Shown here: piece after piece, positions 46,040 to 57,779 of the stretch
How the letters are laid out: each line of letters begins with the position of its first letter
Numbering within the stretch: position 1 is the first letter of the stretch
Assembly (NCBI RefSeq): GCF_015706575.1
Contig: NW_024037074.1
Span: 22,681,334 to 22,745,333, forward strand
Direction: 5' to 3'
Length of the DNA stretch: 64,000 nt
From: Patiria miniata
Lineage: Eukaryota; Echinodermata; Asteroidea; Valvatida; Asterinidae
Position numbers and translations under genes: made by a program
Notes under the pieces: generated by a model
The model's database searches: none
Told to the model about the DNA's origin: nothing
Seen by the model: the letters and a program-made list of their open reading frames with translations, nothing else

Positions 46040-47110
46040 CAACTTAGGATGTGTAAAACACGAAACTGTTCAGTCTGAAAACGAATGTTCACGCCTGAAA
46101 TCTAATATACAACCACGGGAATCAATGGCAGCAGCCAGCTAATTCGCGTCAAATCGGTTGCTATGAAGATGAATGTTAATGCTATTTTTGCCGAACTGAT
46201 TGGGCGGGAAAACCTATACTTTGTTTGTTTTAAATGGTTACTACCTTCTTGTGTCTAAAATGATGGCCGAACTACACAAATTAGAAGAATAATACAATAA
46301 TCCTGGCAAAATTGCTTGGAAATTCCCACATTGCGCAAGGTTTATATTAAGCAAAGCGGAAATTCCCAGGCGTTTCGCACAGGGCCAAAAAGGTAGACTT
46401 GATTCGAGTCTAAAGGTTCTCCGCTTCTTCTTTTCAATATCAAATTAATTATAATATTCTCATTGACATGACATTGTAGAGTTCCAGGCCAATACAATTT
46501 CTTCTGCGAAATTTCCATTTTGTATAATAAAAATAAGTATATGATCAATCGCAACGAGGAATGGCTTCAGTCTGTACAGTAAGCCTTGCAAGGATGTCAT
46601 CCCATTTCAAACAGTAAAGCCTTTCCCTGAGTGCGGCAACAGCAACGTTGTTCATATGACCCCAATTGTATAGACATCTTTTGAGCAGACTAATTATCTT
46701 ACTTTTATTGTTGCCAGGGGTCTGGATATATCATCATTTGATGAGAGTTTTTTTAAGTTTTGTATTTCCATGACATCCCTGTTCCACTTTATGTAATGCC
46801 TAAAGATTTACACTATAACAAACATCAGACTTTACGGAAGTCTATTGCTAAGTGGGAACTCCCTAAAGTTTTTTTGCAGCACATTTATGGAAAATAGATA
46901 CTAGGCCGATTAACAATGCAAAGTACACACTCAACCTTTGCACATACAGATCTTGTCCAAACTTGTTCATGGATAAGCGCGTTTGATCCGTATTAAACGG
47001 AGAGCTGGATATTGTTTAATCAAAATATACACAAATTATAATTTCACATTGGGTCATTTAAATTCGTCGGAGCCTCATTTTACGTCAGTTTGGTCATTCG
47101 AATATGTCAT
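46040..47110 (+). repeat. Members of the GGGCGGGAAAACCTATA dispersed family
   Basis: 46040-46230 matches 61470-61670 (aggatgtgtaaa...cctgaaa, gggcgggaaaacctata). 46310-47110 matches 36990-37660 and parts of 56140-56760 (ttcccacattgcgcaaggtt, ggtagacttgattcgagtc, gctaagtgggaactccc, caacctttgcacatacag). No coding content is supported. Confidence 0.65.
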
Positions 47111-47159
47111 TTAAGCAAGCATTTTTTAATCTGAGCAAATGAATTCCAGAGTAGCCCAG

Positions 47160-47222
47160 TAGCGAATCCGGGGGGGGGGGGGCGCTGACGTATCAAGATA
47201 TATCTCGTTCCCCCCCCCCCCA
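47160..47222. repeat. G-run/C-run hairpin
   Basis: A run of 12 G at 47170-47182 is followed about 30 bp later by a run of 11-12 C at 47210-47221, so the two can pair. Confidence 0.7.
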
Positions 47223-47329
47223 TTTCTTCTGCTTTCAACTTGTTATTTAAGCACTTTAAAGACAGATATTTTCACTCAATATATGCCACGCATGAGCATC
47301 TGACAACGCCTTTCCACGCATGAGTGTCT

Positions 47330-47680
47330 GTCAACGCCTTTCCGAAATTGCGGTATTCGCCACGATCATATAGGAATTCCCCGGTCAATTTCGGCAAATT
47401 CAAATTCATATTGATAGTAGCCGATTTAAAGTGAATGAGCTCCCTGTTGTCATTCCTGCGGTTTGTATTTGATATCAAGCGTTCAAATTCGTTGTCAGAT
47501 CTGAAATTTTCATGTTTAACACACCTTAAGTTGAAGTTGTCAATCGGTTCAAATGATCATTCAACGTAGCAGTCTGTTTGGTTTAGGGTTATTCACATGA
47601 AAATCTTATTTTGTTTTACATCTCCGCGCATTCTATTAAGTACTATCTGCAATCAAAATAATGGGAAATGAAATAACTGA
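47330..47680 (-). repeat. Dispersed family member, minus orientation
   Basis: The reverse complement follows the order seen at 61370-61660: 'tttccc.ttattttga', 'tgcgcggaaatg', 'gaatgatca.tt.aaccga', 'tgtgttaaacatgaaa', 'caaccgcaggaatgacaacaggga'-like DNA, 'aaatcggc.actatc'. It starts immediately 3' of the L1/Tx1-like fragment. Confidence 0.6.
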
Positions 47681-47682
47681 CA

Positions 47683-47989
47683 TTAACTGACATTAAATGT
47701 AGTTTGACTGAAATCACTGATTAACTCTTTGCAAAACAGGTGAGTTCCTTTAACAATGGTTTTGGGAGTGCAGAAAATAAACCAACCCAGATTAATACTA
47801 CCGCTCATGTGAGACAGTGAATATTCAAATAGACTCTTCCATTTGCCAGTACCGGTGTGAAACCTTTATAAAACATTGATTTTTAAGGAACGGAGCTTGG
47901 CTCTAATGTCAACAACACCTATACCTCCTCTGCTAGCTGGACTGCAAGTGTAAACGGTTGATTTTATCAATTTTCCCATCCCAAAGGAA
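47683..47989 (-). pseudogene. L1/Tx1-like retrotransposon fragment (C-terminal reverse transcriptase region)
   Basis: Minus reading from 47989 gives FLWDGKIDKINRLHLQSS, then after a frameshift near 47935 SRGGIGVVDIRAKLRSLKI, an in-frame TAA, and RFHTGTGKWKSLFEYSLSHM, SGSINLGWFIFCTPKTIVKG, THLFCKELI. The order FLWDGKxxKI / GGIGVVDI / TGTGKWKSLFE is characteristic of the region after the RT domain in L1-clade (Tx1-like) elements of aquatic animals. A frameshift plus two stops show it is a fossil. The 5' (RT core) part is missing. Confidence 0.72.
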
Positions 47990-49980
47990 AGACCCGACCC
48001 GAAAATGTTAATGCAAAACCGAAACCGGCCCGACCCGACTGAAAAGATGCACAAAAACGGAACATGTATGAAAAATGTGGCTCTTATGTCCGGAATGTCC
48101 ACACATCCATTTACTAAGCTGCCTGACTATATTGGAAACGAGGTTGGTAAGCCTTGGATAGGAAACTTTCTTCCTGTATCCTGATTGATACCGCAATTTA
48201 TATCCTGTAGTTAATGTTGTTATTTCCAGCGTGCATTACGTGTTTTCACGATCATTGTTATTATAACGTCCACGCCTTCTCAAAAATACTCTTTTCCTTT
48301 CCAATTTGCTCATATTAATATGAAATGTGATATTGCATATTGGCGGGATAACATTGTAACATTTTGACTTCGAAAACAATCGTGTTTTCGTAACTCACGG
48401 CGCGACGAATTGATTGTGTTTTTACCCCAGACACCGCATACAAAACAAACGCTAATGTAACGTACAGGCAGGCACCAGACTATTCCTCATTTGCATACGT
48501 GTGCAAAAATTTTGCACATGCAAATGATCCAATACCAGGGGGAGAGAGCAGGTAGTGGTGGGCGCGTACTGCTCGACACCCTGGGACGGGTCGAGTTTGC
48601 ACATCATTATTTCATACACTTGCCGATATTAGTGAATCACACGTGACCGCGTTTCAACCAACCAGGATAAGAGGTGTGCTATAACATTGAATATAATAGG
48701 GGCGGAGCCAGTATTCAGGGTCGCAGTCCAAATGTCATTATGATAGCGATTAAAACAAATTGTCAATACCGCGCCGCGCCCAGAATCAGACCGACCACTG
48801 TCGTGCACATCGCAACATCCTCGCTCGACAGCCGATGCGTTGGGTAGAGACCTGCAAGTTAGTCGGTAATTTGATGTTTTTCTCAGCTGCAAGGTGGATC
48901 GTTATTAATTTTCACCATCGCAATCAACTTTTCACTGTCTCGGCATGCAAAGTGGGAATCCACGTATAGTTTTGAAATCATAATCAAATGTTATTTTGTA
49001 AATCAGTACAATTTCCTTCAGTTTTTCTACTATTATGCCAAGTAACTAATTAATTAATTTACTGACCACTGATTTAGATGGCTTATTTTGTTGTTATTTC
49101 ATAAGTTATTCACAAACGGGACCAGGCTCTGTATAAGCTTAGGCTTTTTTCCTGGTTCCCCCATCTGTCACCATTTATGTTTAAATTGATCAAAGTGTTG
49201 TTCATGTATTAGTATTCTATTACGTTTAGTTATTGTTGTAGTAAATAAACTGTTGCATTAGCATTATATCAATTTGTGACAAATGGAAATAAAACAATAC
49301 AATACAAAATGTATGCTTGCGTAAATGAATGCAAAGGTAACGTAATCGGCCATCTCTTTCTCAAAACCGAATGCACGGAAAATGAAAACGATTGAACTTT
49401 CGTTAAATTGAAATGGGATTGAAGACGTACATTAATAATTGAGACGAAACGAATGATCGATTTCCAGAAGTAAATGAACATATTAGGAAATCGGCCGGGA
49501 AAACCTATACTTAATAAAATGTGCGGAAATCGGATGTGATTTCTGTTTCATTGCCGACCATGTAGACACATTTTGAGCGTCGCATTATATCCAATCTGAC
49601 CCATCGTGAATTCGAAACGGAGCCTGAGCAAATGACGAGAATTGAAAATTTACAAAACAGATCCGTTTTTACAGATCTTCCTACATTATTTTCTTTTTCT
49701 ACGAAATAAAGCATTTTTGAATGGGAATAAAGAGTGATGACTCGGTATTAACGGCCGTTTCAAACATAGCCAAGCCGTGGCCGCGACGACTGCAGGTCAC
49801 AGGTCACGCAAAATCTATCTAATCAGAGCGTGAATTCATCAGCGTATCCCAGCGTCCTGTTTGCAGGGGGACGAGCGAATTTGGCGCAGGGCCAAAAAGG
49901 TAGACTTGACTGAATCTTAAATTTCCCCGCTTCTTCTTGCCTTGAGTCATGATAAAAAATCACTACCAGGTAGACGCCCA
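47990..49980. other. Repeat-derived intergenic DNA
   Basis: A cccgaccc-rich patch lies at 47991-48045. 48695-48770 shares 'gggcggagccagt', 'cagtccaaatgtcattatga' and 'gcgattaaaac' with 60930-60990. 49490-49930 carries cggccgggaaaacctatac and ggtagacttgactgaatc, marking the dispersed family. No supported gene. Confidence 0.5.
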
Positions 49981-50395
49981 TGTTAAGTGACATTAAACAG
50001 CCGTCAGATTGAAACTCCATCATAACTGGTTGTCTAACCATAGGGCTTGGCAAGGACTTCGTACTTTTGAGAATGCATGATTCACATTGCGAAGGAGGAC
50101 GGTTCAACAATGATATTAACAAGATGCAAGGTCAAACGTTCACAATGCGAAGGTACATGATTCATATTGCGAAGAAGCAAGGTGCAACGTTGACATCAAG
50201 CATGATCAATGGTGTACATTGACAAGATCGAACGTGAACTTTAACAAGTTGGAACATTCACATTAAGAAGGAACAACTTCCACAATGCGATATTAAGTTA
50301 CGTGCAGCGTGCATATTGCGAGGGTACAACTTTAATATTAAGAAGTTAATACAAGGTTCATATTAAAAAGGTCAATATTAAAATGTCGTTCCAGG
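49981..50395. repeat. Degenerate ~25-bp array (…caatgcgaaggt…)
   Basis: Motifs such as 'aacgttcacaatgcgaaggt', 'gattcatattgcgaag' and 'acgttgacatcaag' recur every 22-28 bp from about 50090 to 50395. The left part (49981-50060) matches 13690-13750. 19985-20110 has a shorter relative. Confidence 0.6.
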
Positions 50396-50675
50396 GCCAC
50401 CGTAGTGTACAGAGGCGGTAGTCTGCAACGCACGGCGAATTCACGTAAACAATGAATCGTTCGCGTGGAAAGTAGTATTGGTCCCCAGACGTTACACAGC
50501 CATTTCGATACGCACCAGACTACCGCCACACTCAGTACGAAAAAAAAACCCGTAAAAATGATGTGGGTTATCCCTTTATGACTCACTAACAATTAAACCT
50601 ACACCTGGAAGACCATCCTTTAAATCATAAATTGTATTGATCTCCATTTAGGCGAGGCGTCATAAATAAGTTAAC

Positions 50676-51009
50676 CGTTCGCACGCGTGCGCACGCGTGC
50701 GCATGCGTTCCTTCCCGTTCTGAACGGCCCCCGTTCCTTCCCGTGCCGAACGGCTTTTAGAACGCGTTCCGTAGATCGTGCTTGGGCAAGCTTCACTGAG
50801 GGGGTATTGTTATGTTAATCAACCGTTCCTTTGCGTGCGAGAACGGGAGCAGCACAACAAAGATGCGAAGAACAACTATGTGTTTATACTTGTACAGAAA
50901 AAAAAATCTGTTTTGGTTTGGAATTTAAATCAGATTTGGAATTTGAAAACCCGATATCGGAGCAAGCATTAAATAAAAAAAACATTTCAGAGTTTAGACA
51001 GCACGAGCA
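50676..51009 (+). other. GC-rich palindromic patch followed by an open, donor-ended segment
   Basis: 50680-50710 is 'gcacgcgtgcgcacgcgtgcg' followed by catgcg, containing an NRF1-like tgcgcatgcg. A plus frame open from about 50822 reads ...ICFGLEFKSDLEFENP, ISEQALNKKNISEFRQHEQ and meets gagcag|gtatga at 51009. It has no ATG in frame. It could be an exon, but there is no further support. Confidence 0.15.
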
Positions 51010-51049
51010 GGTATGAGGAGTTTGATAAGATTTATGCCTTTTTATCCTT

Positions 51050-51840
51050 AAATATCGTTGTCTGCCGCTGGGCGGGGCGAAAAAAATATGTATGGTCTAG
51101 GTTATATTAAAAATGCGGAGATTGGAAGGGTTAAACAAATATTTGGTGGGCGGCTACATGCTTAGAATAAAAGCAATAACATCGTTGTCGGCCGCAGGGC
51201 GGGGCGAAAAAAAATGTATGGTCCATGCAGGTTCTATTAGAAAATGCAGAGATCTGAAGAGTGAATAAAAAAAAATCGTGAGCTACATACTCAGAACTAT
51301 CTTATTGGTGGTAAATTTCGCCTTCATAGCATAATTACGATCTGCCGAGCTAGCTGTTGCACTGCGTGATACTATCGACAAATTCCCACGCTGTCCTTAC
51401 TTGGCAAGGAGCCAAATTTGTAATCGTCCGCGCCCAGAAGATCCTCTCGAATTGCCAACGGCTGTTTACTGTGCCTACTGTCGACTGATGCTAAGCAGCG
51501 TAGTGCACAGCCGACGCTGTGCCTTTTCGATGCTGGGGAATCACAATGGCCTGTATTCAACCCTGTTTAACAATAACAATTTATTCAGGTTTATATAATG
51601 GGATCAAGCTCGGATTCCTGGCGGGGCAAAAAATAAAACCTTTGTGCTGAAATGGAAAGAGTTAATATTTTATGGTGGACTGGATTCTTGGAACATCCTC
51701 CATGCTTTTGGGCCTAGTGGGGGAACAAAATGACGCTGTCGGGCGGGGCGAAAGTAAAAACCCTATAAATGTGGTCCACGTTCCAACAAAGAAATGCTAA
51801 GTTGGGAAGAGTTATTATTTAAGGTGAGCTAGCTGGATAC
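51050..51840 (+). repeat. Four diverged copies of a ~125-bp unit with 'gggcggggcgaaa'
   Basis: Boxes 'gccgctgggcggggcgaaaa', 'gccgcagggcggggcgaaaa', 'ctggcggggcaaaa' and 'gtcgggcggggcgaaa' lie at 51065, 51191, 51618 and 51738. Each is followed by 'tatggtc..ggtt.tatta.aaaatg..gag' and 'gaagagtt'-like sequence. Between copies 2 and 3 a plus frame (51330-51598) encodes 88 unassigned residues. Confidence 0.6.
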
Positions 51841-52239
51841 AGTTTAAACAGTTCCGCATTAGGAAGGTCACGATTTACCATCTTTTTGGCACTTGGCCCA
51901 CGGTCTAAACCATTCATTACCTGATTAATACGATGCAGGCGCGACACGCGACACTGAATGTGGCGGAAGACGGACAAAACTAACAGGTTAGCGCAGAATT
52001 TTTCTGCTTGCGCCGTTTTAGCGCAGAATGGTGATCGTAAGCGCGGAAACTTTGGTAAGCAGAGCCATGCAATTGGGCCTTGGTGCTGCGCCAGTTGAAT
52101 ACGGCGGGGACACAGCCGGGTCAAGTCAGAAGTTCCCAAAAAGAACACGGGCTGTACCCAGTGAGAACATCGCGTGTTACTAAAAAGAACAGTCATTGTC
52201 CCCAATGGAAGGTTCCGAGCGTTCCGACTTATGAGACGC

Positions 52240-52733
52240 TCCCTTAGCTTAATGCTAACTAAACCGTAGCTTTAACTCCCTAACCCGGCCGCACCTAGAG
52301 TGTTACCGTCAGAGAGTTCCGGCCTACTCCCGACTGGGGAGTACGCAACAGCAACGGAATTAAGACCCCAGCAACGGCAACGCGACTTGACTCGTCTCTA
52401 CCCTCGAAGCTTGGCTTCTTGCAACTTGACAACAGCACCAAAACGCGTCCCTACTGCATTGACGCCCTCTTGCGAACTCACCATGTGATCTCACGACCCC
52501 ACGTTATAACAGGCTAATTCGCGCACAGCCGTCGCAATTCGCGATGCGGATTGGTCAATGCAGCCATGAATTATTAATTTCCTGATCACGCAGCACAATT
52601 CATTGCTGATTGGTCCACGCGCACTTCAGCATTATTAACACGCACTAAATGTCCTAGATCACGCGCATAAATAATTTCTATGACTTAGACTCCTATACAA
52701 GTCTACATTTACCTGTACCCCTGTCTCGTCACA
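52240..52733. repeat. Long dispersed repeat (possible solo LTR, minus), copy B
   Basis: This is the uninterrupted counterpart of 24305-24764 plus 25387-25408. It ends (plus) 'ctgtctcgtcaca' at 52733, i.e. tgtgacgagacag at the minus start. It shows what the sequence looked like before the hAT-type insertion in copy A. Confidence 0.6.
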
Positions 52734-52754
52734 CTTCTAAACTCATTGCTTCCA

Positions 52755-53230
52755 ATAATGAAAAAGTCAGCCTCTTAAATGATGTGATAATACCCCACAT
52801 TTATTGATAATACCTGTGCAATGTATTTTGTTCTTATATAGTATCGCCAAGAAGAACAAGAACGGACAAACCGGCGAAATCCGAACGCTTAAGCAAAAAC
52901 TACACCTGTAATTAAAGGTGAGGACTTTTCCTTTTCGTTTTTAATGCAGTCCTTGAAAATGCAATCCCATTTAAACCCTGTTTTCGATTTTTGTTTAGCC
53001 ATTTTCGCGGGTGTTTTGCCCCTTTTTGATGCTATTAATGCGAATTTTCATGATCAAAAACCTCAATGGCAGGAACCTCAATTTTAGAGCTATTTCAACA
53101 CGAAAGTCGCCAGAACGTTTGGGATACTTTACTGTCCTAAATGTTTGTCTCTTAGATGATTCGTTGTTGTGTCAGTGCATGGCAGTAAGCCGGTGAGCAA
53201 AATTTTCTAACGGATGTTTTCAATGAATGA
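52755..53230 (+). repeat. Dispersed repeat shared with 42290-42430 and 43885-44160
   Basis: 53000-53215 follows 43890-44110 in order: 'ccattt..gggtgttttg', 'gatgctattaatgcgaattttcat', 'ctatttcaacacgaaagt', 'tgtgtcagtgcatggcagtaagcc'. Confidence 0.6.
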
Positions 53231-53482
53231 TCAAACTTTTGGGTTCACAATTTAAACAGCCTATTTTCTTTTAACCCTGTATGTCAAGATATGTTTTATC
53301 TGTCCAGGCCTGGTGAAATATTGTGCACACATTAGTGTTTTTGGCCAATCATCCGGGCCGCATACCTTTGGACTATAAGGCTTTCAAAAATTGAAACACA
53401 GAGTTATGTACGAAGCAGTATTAGGGACATGGTAAATACAAATTCTCTCTCCCCTTCAACTAGCTCGTACGTATGTTCACGA

Positions 53483-53918
53483 CCATTATGTCCGTTTGGT
53501 CGATTACGTCCAACAACAGATTTTGACGAGCGATGGCCGATTATGTCCGACCCATTATGTCCGACAGCCGATTATGTCCGACCCATTATGTCCGACAGCG
53601 ATTATGTCCGACCCATTATTTCCGACGGCCGATTATGTCCGACCCATTGCGTCCGACGTACGTCCGATTATGTCCAACCCATTATGTCCGACGTACGATT
53701 ATGTCCGACCCATTGCGTCCGACGTACGTCCGATTATGTCCAACCCATTGTGTCCGACGGCCGATTATGTCCGACCCATTATGTCCGACGGCGATTATGT
53801 CCGACCCATTGTGTCCGACGGCCGATTATGTCCGACCCATTGTGTCCGACCTACGATTATGTCCGACCCAGTGTCCGACGGCCGATTATGTCCGACCCAT
53901 TGTGTCCGACGGCCGATC
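53483..53918 (+). repeat. 31-bp tandem array, left arm of an inverted pair
   Basis: About 14 units of the type ccgattatgtccgacccatt(a/g)tgtccgacgg with 2-4-bp indels. Each unit is itself two halves sharing tgtccgac. Because 31 is not a multiple of 3, all three frames stay open and give MSDPLCPTADYVRPI-type peptides, which are artefacts. Confidence 0.93.
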
Positions 53919-55119
53919 GAGGATTTTATTTAACTTGCATGTAGGTCTACATTGCTGATTTTGTGGAAGACAAATCTTATCTATACTCCGTAGTTTGACA
54001 ATTCAGCTCTATTGGATACCAGGAATCCGATTTTCTCTGACCCAATTTTGTCCGGTAAACTCTGAAAGTTTGTTGTCAAAATATTTTGGCGACCTATGAA
54101 TTGGTTTTGCATTTGGTTTTTCTTTGATTTTCCTCTGCCAACGTTAACCGTACATTTACATCGCATTTCTGTTAATCCGTATACATTTTGTTAATCGCTT
54201 GATTTATGTTTGGAGTAAATATCAAACCGGTACATGATACACCGATGATAACGTCGATGTTGATGATAATGATATTGATAGTGATAAAAAGGGCGATAGC
54301 CAACTACAATATGTATTAAAAGGCTTAATAAATAATTTTAACTAAATTTTAAGTTTTAACTACATAATAAGAACTTCATAATAATCATGTTAATAACAAG
54401 AGTTTGAAGTATTAAAATGAAACTCAGAAACGTGAAAACACTTTAATATTAAAATGGGAACATTTTAACAGTGATGGAATTGTTCATTTGATGATGAAAG
54501 CAGGGAATTTGGCACACAGTCAGCGTATGTTTTGAGATAGATAATTGGCTTTATGGCCATTGCAGATTTGTACTTTGAAAAAAAAATAGGTATAAAAGCA
54601 AACAATGGCAGCCATTTTAAAAATTTAGAAATTACTATTCTACTTATAGTTTTGCAAATGCCTAATTCCATGCTTTTATGAACAATTTAATCATATTGTG
54701 CACCAATCTGCCAGACTTCAACGTTCTTCCAAAGCAACATGGGAAGCAATTCAGTTATCCCATCACTCCACTTGGATCAAAATTATGCAATTTGAACCAT
54801 CCGTATTGATAAAAAGAAAAGAAAAGGGCAAACATATATTCGAATCATACGCAATACTACTGACCAGAAAAACTGACAATTTCAAATGTCCCGCGCTGCG
54901 AATTTGTCGACCATCTCCCACAATGTTGAGGAAAATGAATTCTCCGTGGCAAACTATTGGTGGCGCACTGCATTGTGAATCGCCCGAATTAGCACCAAGG
55001 GGACATTTTCAGAATTGTTCATGGCCATTTTACGCGCACACTCCAGTTACAATCCAAAGATAATTTAATAATGTCAGTACACAACCGAATAAATCCGGCG
55101 TAATCGACCATCTAAATAC
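53919..55119. other. Spacer between the inverted 31-bp arrays
   Basis: 1.2 kb, AT-rich at the left. A 121-codon plus frame (54698-55063) has no recognisable domain. Nothing else is supported. Confidence 0.5.
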
Positions 55120-55788
55120 AATAGGTCGGACGTATCCCATCGTCGGACACAATGGGTCGGACATAATCGGCCGTCGGACATAATGGGTCGGGCATAAACT
55201 TCCGTCGGACACAATAGGTCGGACATAATCGGCCGTCGAACACAATGGGTCGGACATAATCGGCCGTCGTACACAATGGGTCGGACATAATCGGCCGTCG
55301 GACACAATAGGTCGGACATAATCGCCGTCGGACATAATGGGTTGGACATAATCGGCCGTCGGACACAATGGGTCGGACATAATCGGCCGTCGGACACAAT
55401 AGGTCGGACATAATCGCCGTCGGACATAATGGGTCGGACATAATCGGCCGTCGGACACAATGGGTCGGACATAATCGCCGTCGGACATAATGGGTCGGAC
55501 ATAATCGGCCGTCGGACATAATGGGTCGGACATAATCGGCCGTCGAACACAATGGGTCGGACATAATCGGCCGTCGGACACAATGGGTCGGACATAATCG
55601 ACCGTCGGACACAATAGGTCGGACATAATCGCCGTCGGACATAATGGGTCGGACATAATCGGCCGTCGGACACAATGGGTCGGACATAATCGCCGTCGGA
55701 CACAATGGGTCGGACATAATCGGCCGTCGGACATAATGGGTCGGACATAATCGGCCGTAGGACACAATGGGTCGGACATTATCGGTCT
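55120..55788 (-). repeat. 31-bp tandem array, right arm of the inverted pair
   Basis: About 21 units of tcggacataatcggccgtcg + gacacaatggg, the reverse complement of the array at 53483-53918. The two together form a potential 0.4-kb stem with a 1.2-kb loop. Frames of 224-258 codons on the minus strand are artefacts. Confidence 0.93.
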
Positions 55789-56040
55789 CATTGGTCCAAA
55801 GTCCATTGGTGCAAAGTCCCATTGGTCCGACGCCCCATAGTATTAGGGTTAGGGTTCGGGTTAGGGTTAGGGTTAGGGTTAGGGTTAGGGTTAGGGTTCG
55901 GGTAAGGGTTAGGGTTAGGGTTAGGGTCAGTCAACCTGAACAAGTTAGTATTATGTTTCGGACCAATGGGACTTCGGACCAATGGGACCTCGGACCAGTG
56001 GCACTTCGGACCAATAGCACTTCGGGCCAATAGTATTTCG
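55789..56040. mobile_element. Small foldback with a telomere-like loop
   Basis: The left arm 55789-55830 (attggtccaaagtccattgg, cccattggtccga) is inverted in the right arm 55958-56040 (tcggaccaatgggacttc repeated four or five times with drift). The loop is a TTAGGG tract. It adjoins the 31-bp array without a gap. Confidence 0.75.
55843..55926 (+). repeat. Interstitial telomeric repeat, 14 hexamers
   Basis: 84 bp are entirely hexamers: 11 TTAGGG, two TTCGGG and one TAAGGG. The orientation is the G-rich strand on plus. (TTAGGG)n is the telomere unit of deuterostomes and most animals other than insects and nematodes. Confidence 0.93.
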
Positions 56041-56139
56041 GACTATCGAGACGTTACCGTGTGTGAAGTGCTCTTTTTAAATCATGGACAGCTTGAAAAT
56101 GTAACTTATTCTGACTAAAGTAACTTGGTACGTAACATG

Positions 56140-56760
56140 TTCCAACATTGCGCAAGGTTTATTTAAGCGTAAGGCGGAAGTTCCGTTCCCGTGATGTCGA
56201 GCAGTACGCTACCACCAGTACTTGCTCACACTGGTATTGGACCATTTGCATGTTAAAAAAAAACCTTTAATTTACACATTGTATGCACATTGGGAATTGT
56301 CTGAAGTCCGTGTTTTGAATACAGTGTCCAGGATCAGTTTGGAAATGTTCAAGTTATAAATCCATTGCGATATCAATCCATTATAGGGGGCCTATACTTT
56401 CTATTGCTGTATTGAATTAGGATACAAGAAGCGAGTTCCCCACCCACGGGTTGTTATTGGAAATGCTGGATTGAAAATAAAGTAAACCCTGGGTACGAGG
56501 TTGTATAAAGCAAGTAAAAGTCCAGACTAGCAATGTGGCTAAAACTTATAGACTTGAAAGGTCCCCAACTTTTCAATGCGAAACAAAAAATTATAAGCTT
56601 TTCATTTTGCATTACGTTTGGTACGGTACGGTAGGTTTTTTTTGGCCGCAAGGCAAGCCAAAATAAGTACTGGGCGTGGCAAAGTAAACCCAACCTTTGC
56701 ACAGACTATAGACAGGCCTGTTTATTTTCTTTAAATAATAAAACCATGTTATCAAGGAGA
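56140..56760 (+). repeat. Dispersed family member
   Basis: 'aacattgcgcaaggtttatt', 'aagcg.aaggcggaa.ttcc', 'caagttataaatcca', 'cccaacctttgcacag' and 'gttgatccttat' follow the order of the 36.9-kb and 46.3-kb copies. Confidence 0.55.
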
Positions 56761-57640
56761 AGCTCGTTGATCCTTATAGCACTATAGTACACCTAACCTT
56801 GGTTAATTAGAATTCTTCCCATAAAACAAATGAAAATGAGAAAAAAGGGGGAAAGAATGATGGTTAGTACAGTGTGTTAGTACAGTGTGTTGGTTCTATA
56901 TAAACCAAAACAAAAATCATATTAGGCATAGTGCACAAAAAGTAGACCTCGTTTAAACATCAATGACCCGTGACGTAACAATGGAGGACCTAAAATGGCG
57001 TACGGAACAAAATGAACTTCATTTCCTAACAAAGGTACACCTAGAATTGACTAGGGGACAGGGGCCGTATTCACAAAACGACTTAAGTCATAAAAAGTAA
57101 GCGCCCCACTTAAGTATACGACTTAGACGGGTCTTACATTTTTAAGCAGTATTGACAAAGCATTTTCACTAAGTGCCCCACTTATTTTCATGACTTAAAT
57201 CTAAGTGTGGCTTCGGAGGATGTTTTTTAAAGGGAAATAAAGTCGGAATTTCATTACGTTCGAGTTCATTTTTTCCTTCAAATTTTGTATTTTCTTCTCA
57301 TGTTTTTAGAAAAGTATAGTCCAAAACGCCATAGCGTACACCTATAATGCGGATGTCGTTTGGAAGAAAAAAATTCGTGGCCAGGACACGGCTGCGAAAA
57401 TCATACCTTTTTTTGTAATGAGAGATAAAATCTGATTCAAAAATCGAATTGTTGGGTATTTAATAAGGATTCCAATGATATATTAAACATTTTGTTTGGT
57501 TTTGAAAACTTAGAGTTATAAAAATTAACATAAATTGACACTAAAAATTACTGAATGTTTCAATGGAATTTGCCAATTATATTGTTATACTTCCAAACGC
57601 AAGCTCGCATAAAAATGATATAAATTTTGTTTATTAGTTG
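56761..57640. other. No supported gene
   Basis: A duplicated 'gttagtacagtgtgtt' lies at 56865-56892. 57075-57200 repeats 'gcgccccacttaag...gacttaga' and 'tgccccacttattttcatgactta'. Otherwise unremarkable. Confidence 0.5.
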
Positions 57641-57757
57641 GACAACGGTCGAGTTGACTTTTGCAGTTGAACGCACAACGGCCGAGTTGGTTCAACGGTC
57701 GAGTTGGTAAACGGTCGAGTTGGCCCGAGTCGAGTTGGCAAACGGTCGAGTTGACCT
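57641..57757 (+). repeat. Array of 'aacggtcgagttgg'
   Basis: Six or seven units of (c/a)aacggtcgagttgg(t/c) occur at 14-25 bp spacing. It resembles one arm of a foldback; no inverted partner was found nearby. Confidence 0.75.
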
Positions 57758-57779
57758 GATACCCTCTAAGCCACCGGAC

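Noticed and set aside
51819..52205. 128-codon minus frame
   Set aside because: No recognisable domain, ATG context or splice support; parts overlap repeats.
53429..53958. Plus frames of 141-171 codons with the same peptide
   Set aside because: Same artefact from the left 31-bp array.
54698..55063. 121-codon plus frame between the inverted arrays
   Set aside because: No domain recognised and it ends next to the array; length is within what chance allows.
55030..55822. Three overlapping minus frames of 224-258 codons (MSDPLCPTADYVRPI...)
   Set aside because: They are translations of the 31-bp tandem array; because 31 is not divisible by three, every frame cycles through the same peptides and stays open.
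55767..56033. RVRVRV / NPNPNP repeat peptides
   Set aside because: Translations of the TTAGGG tract.
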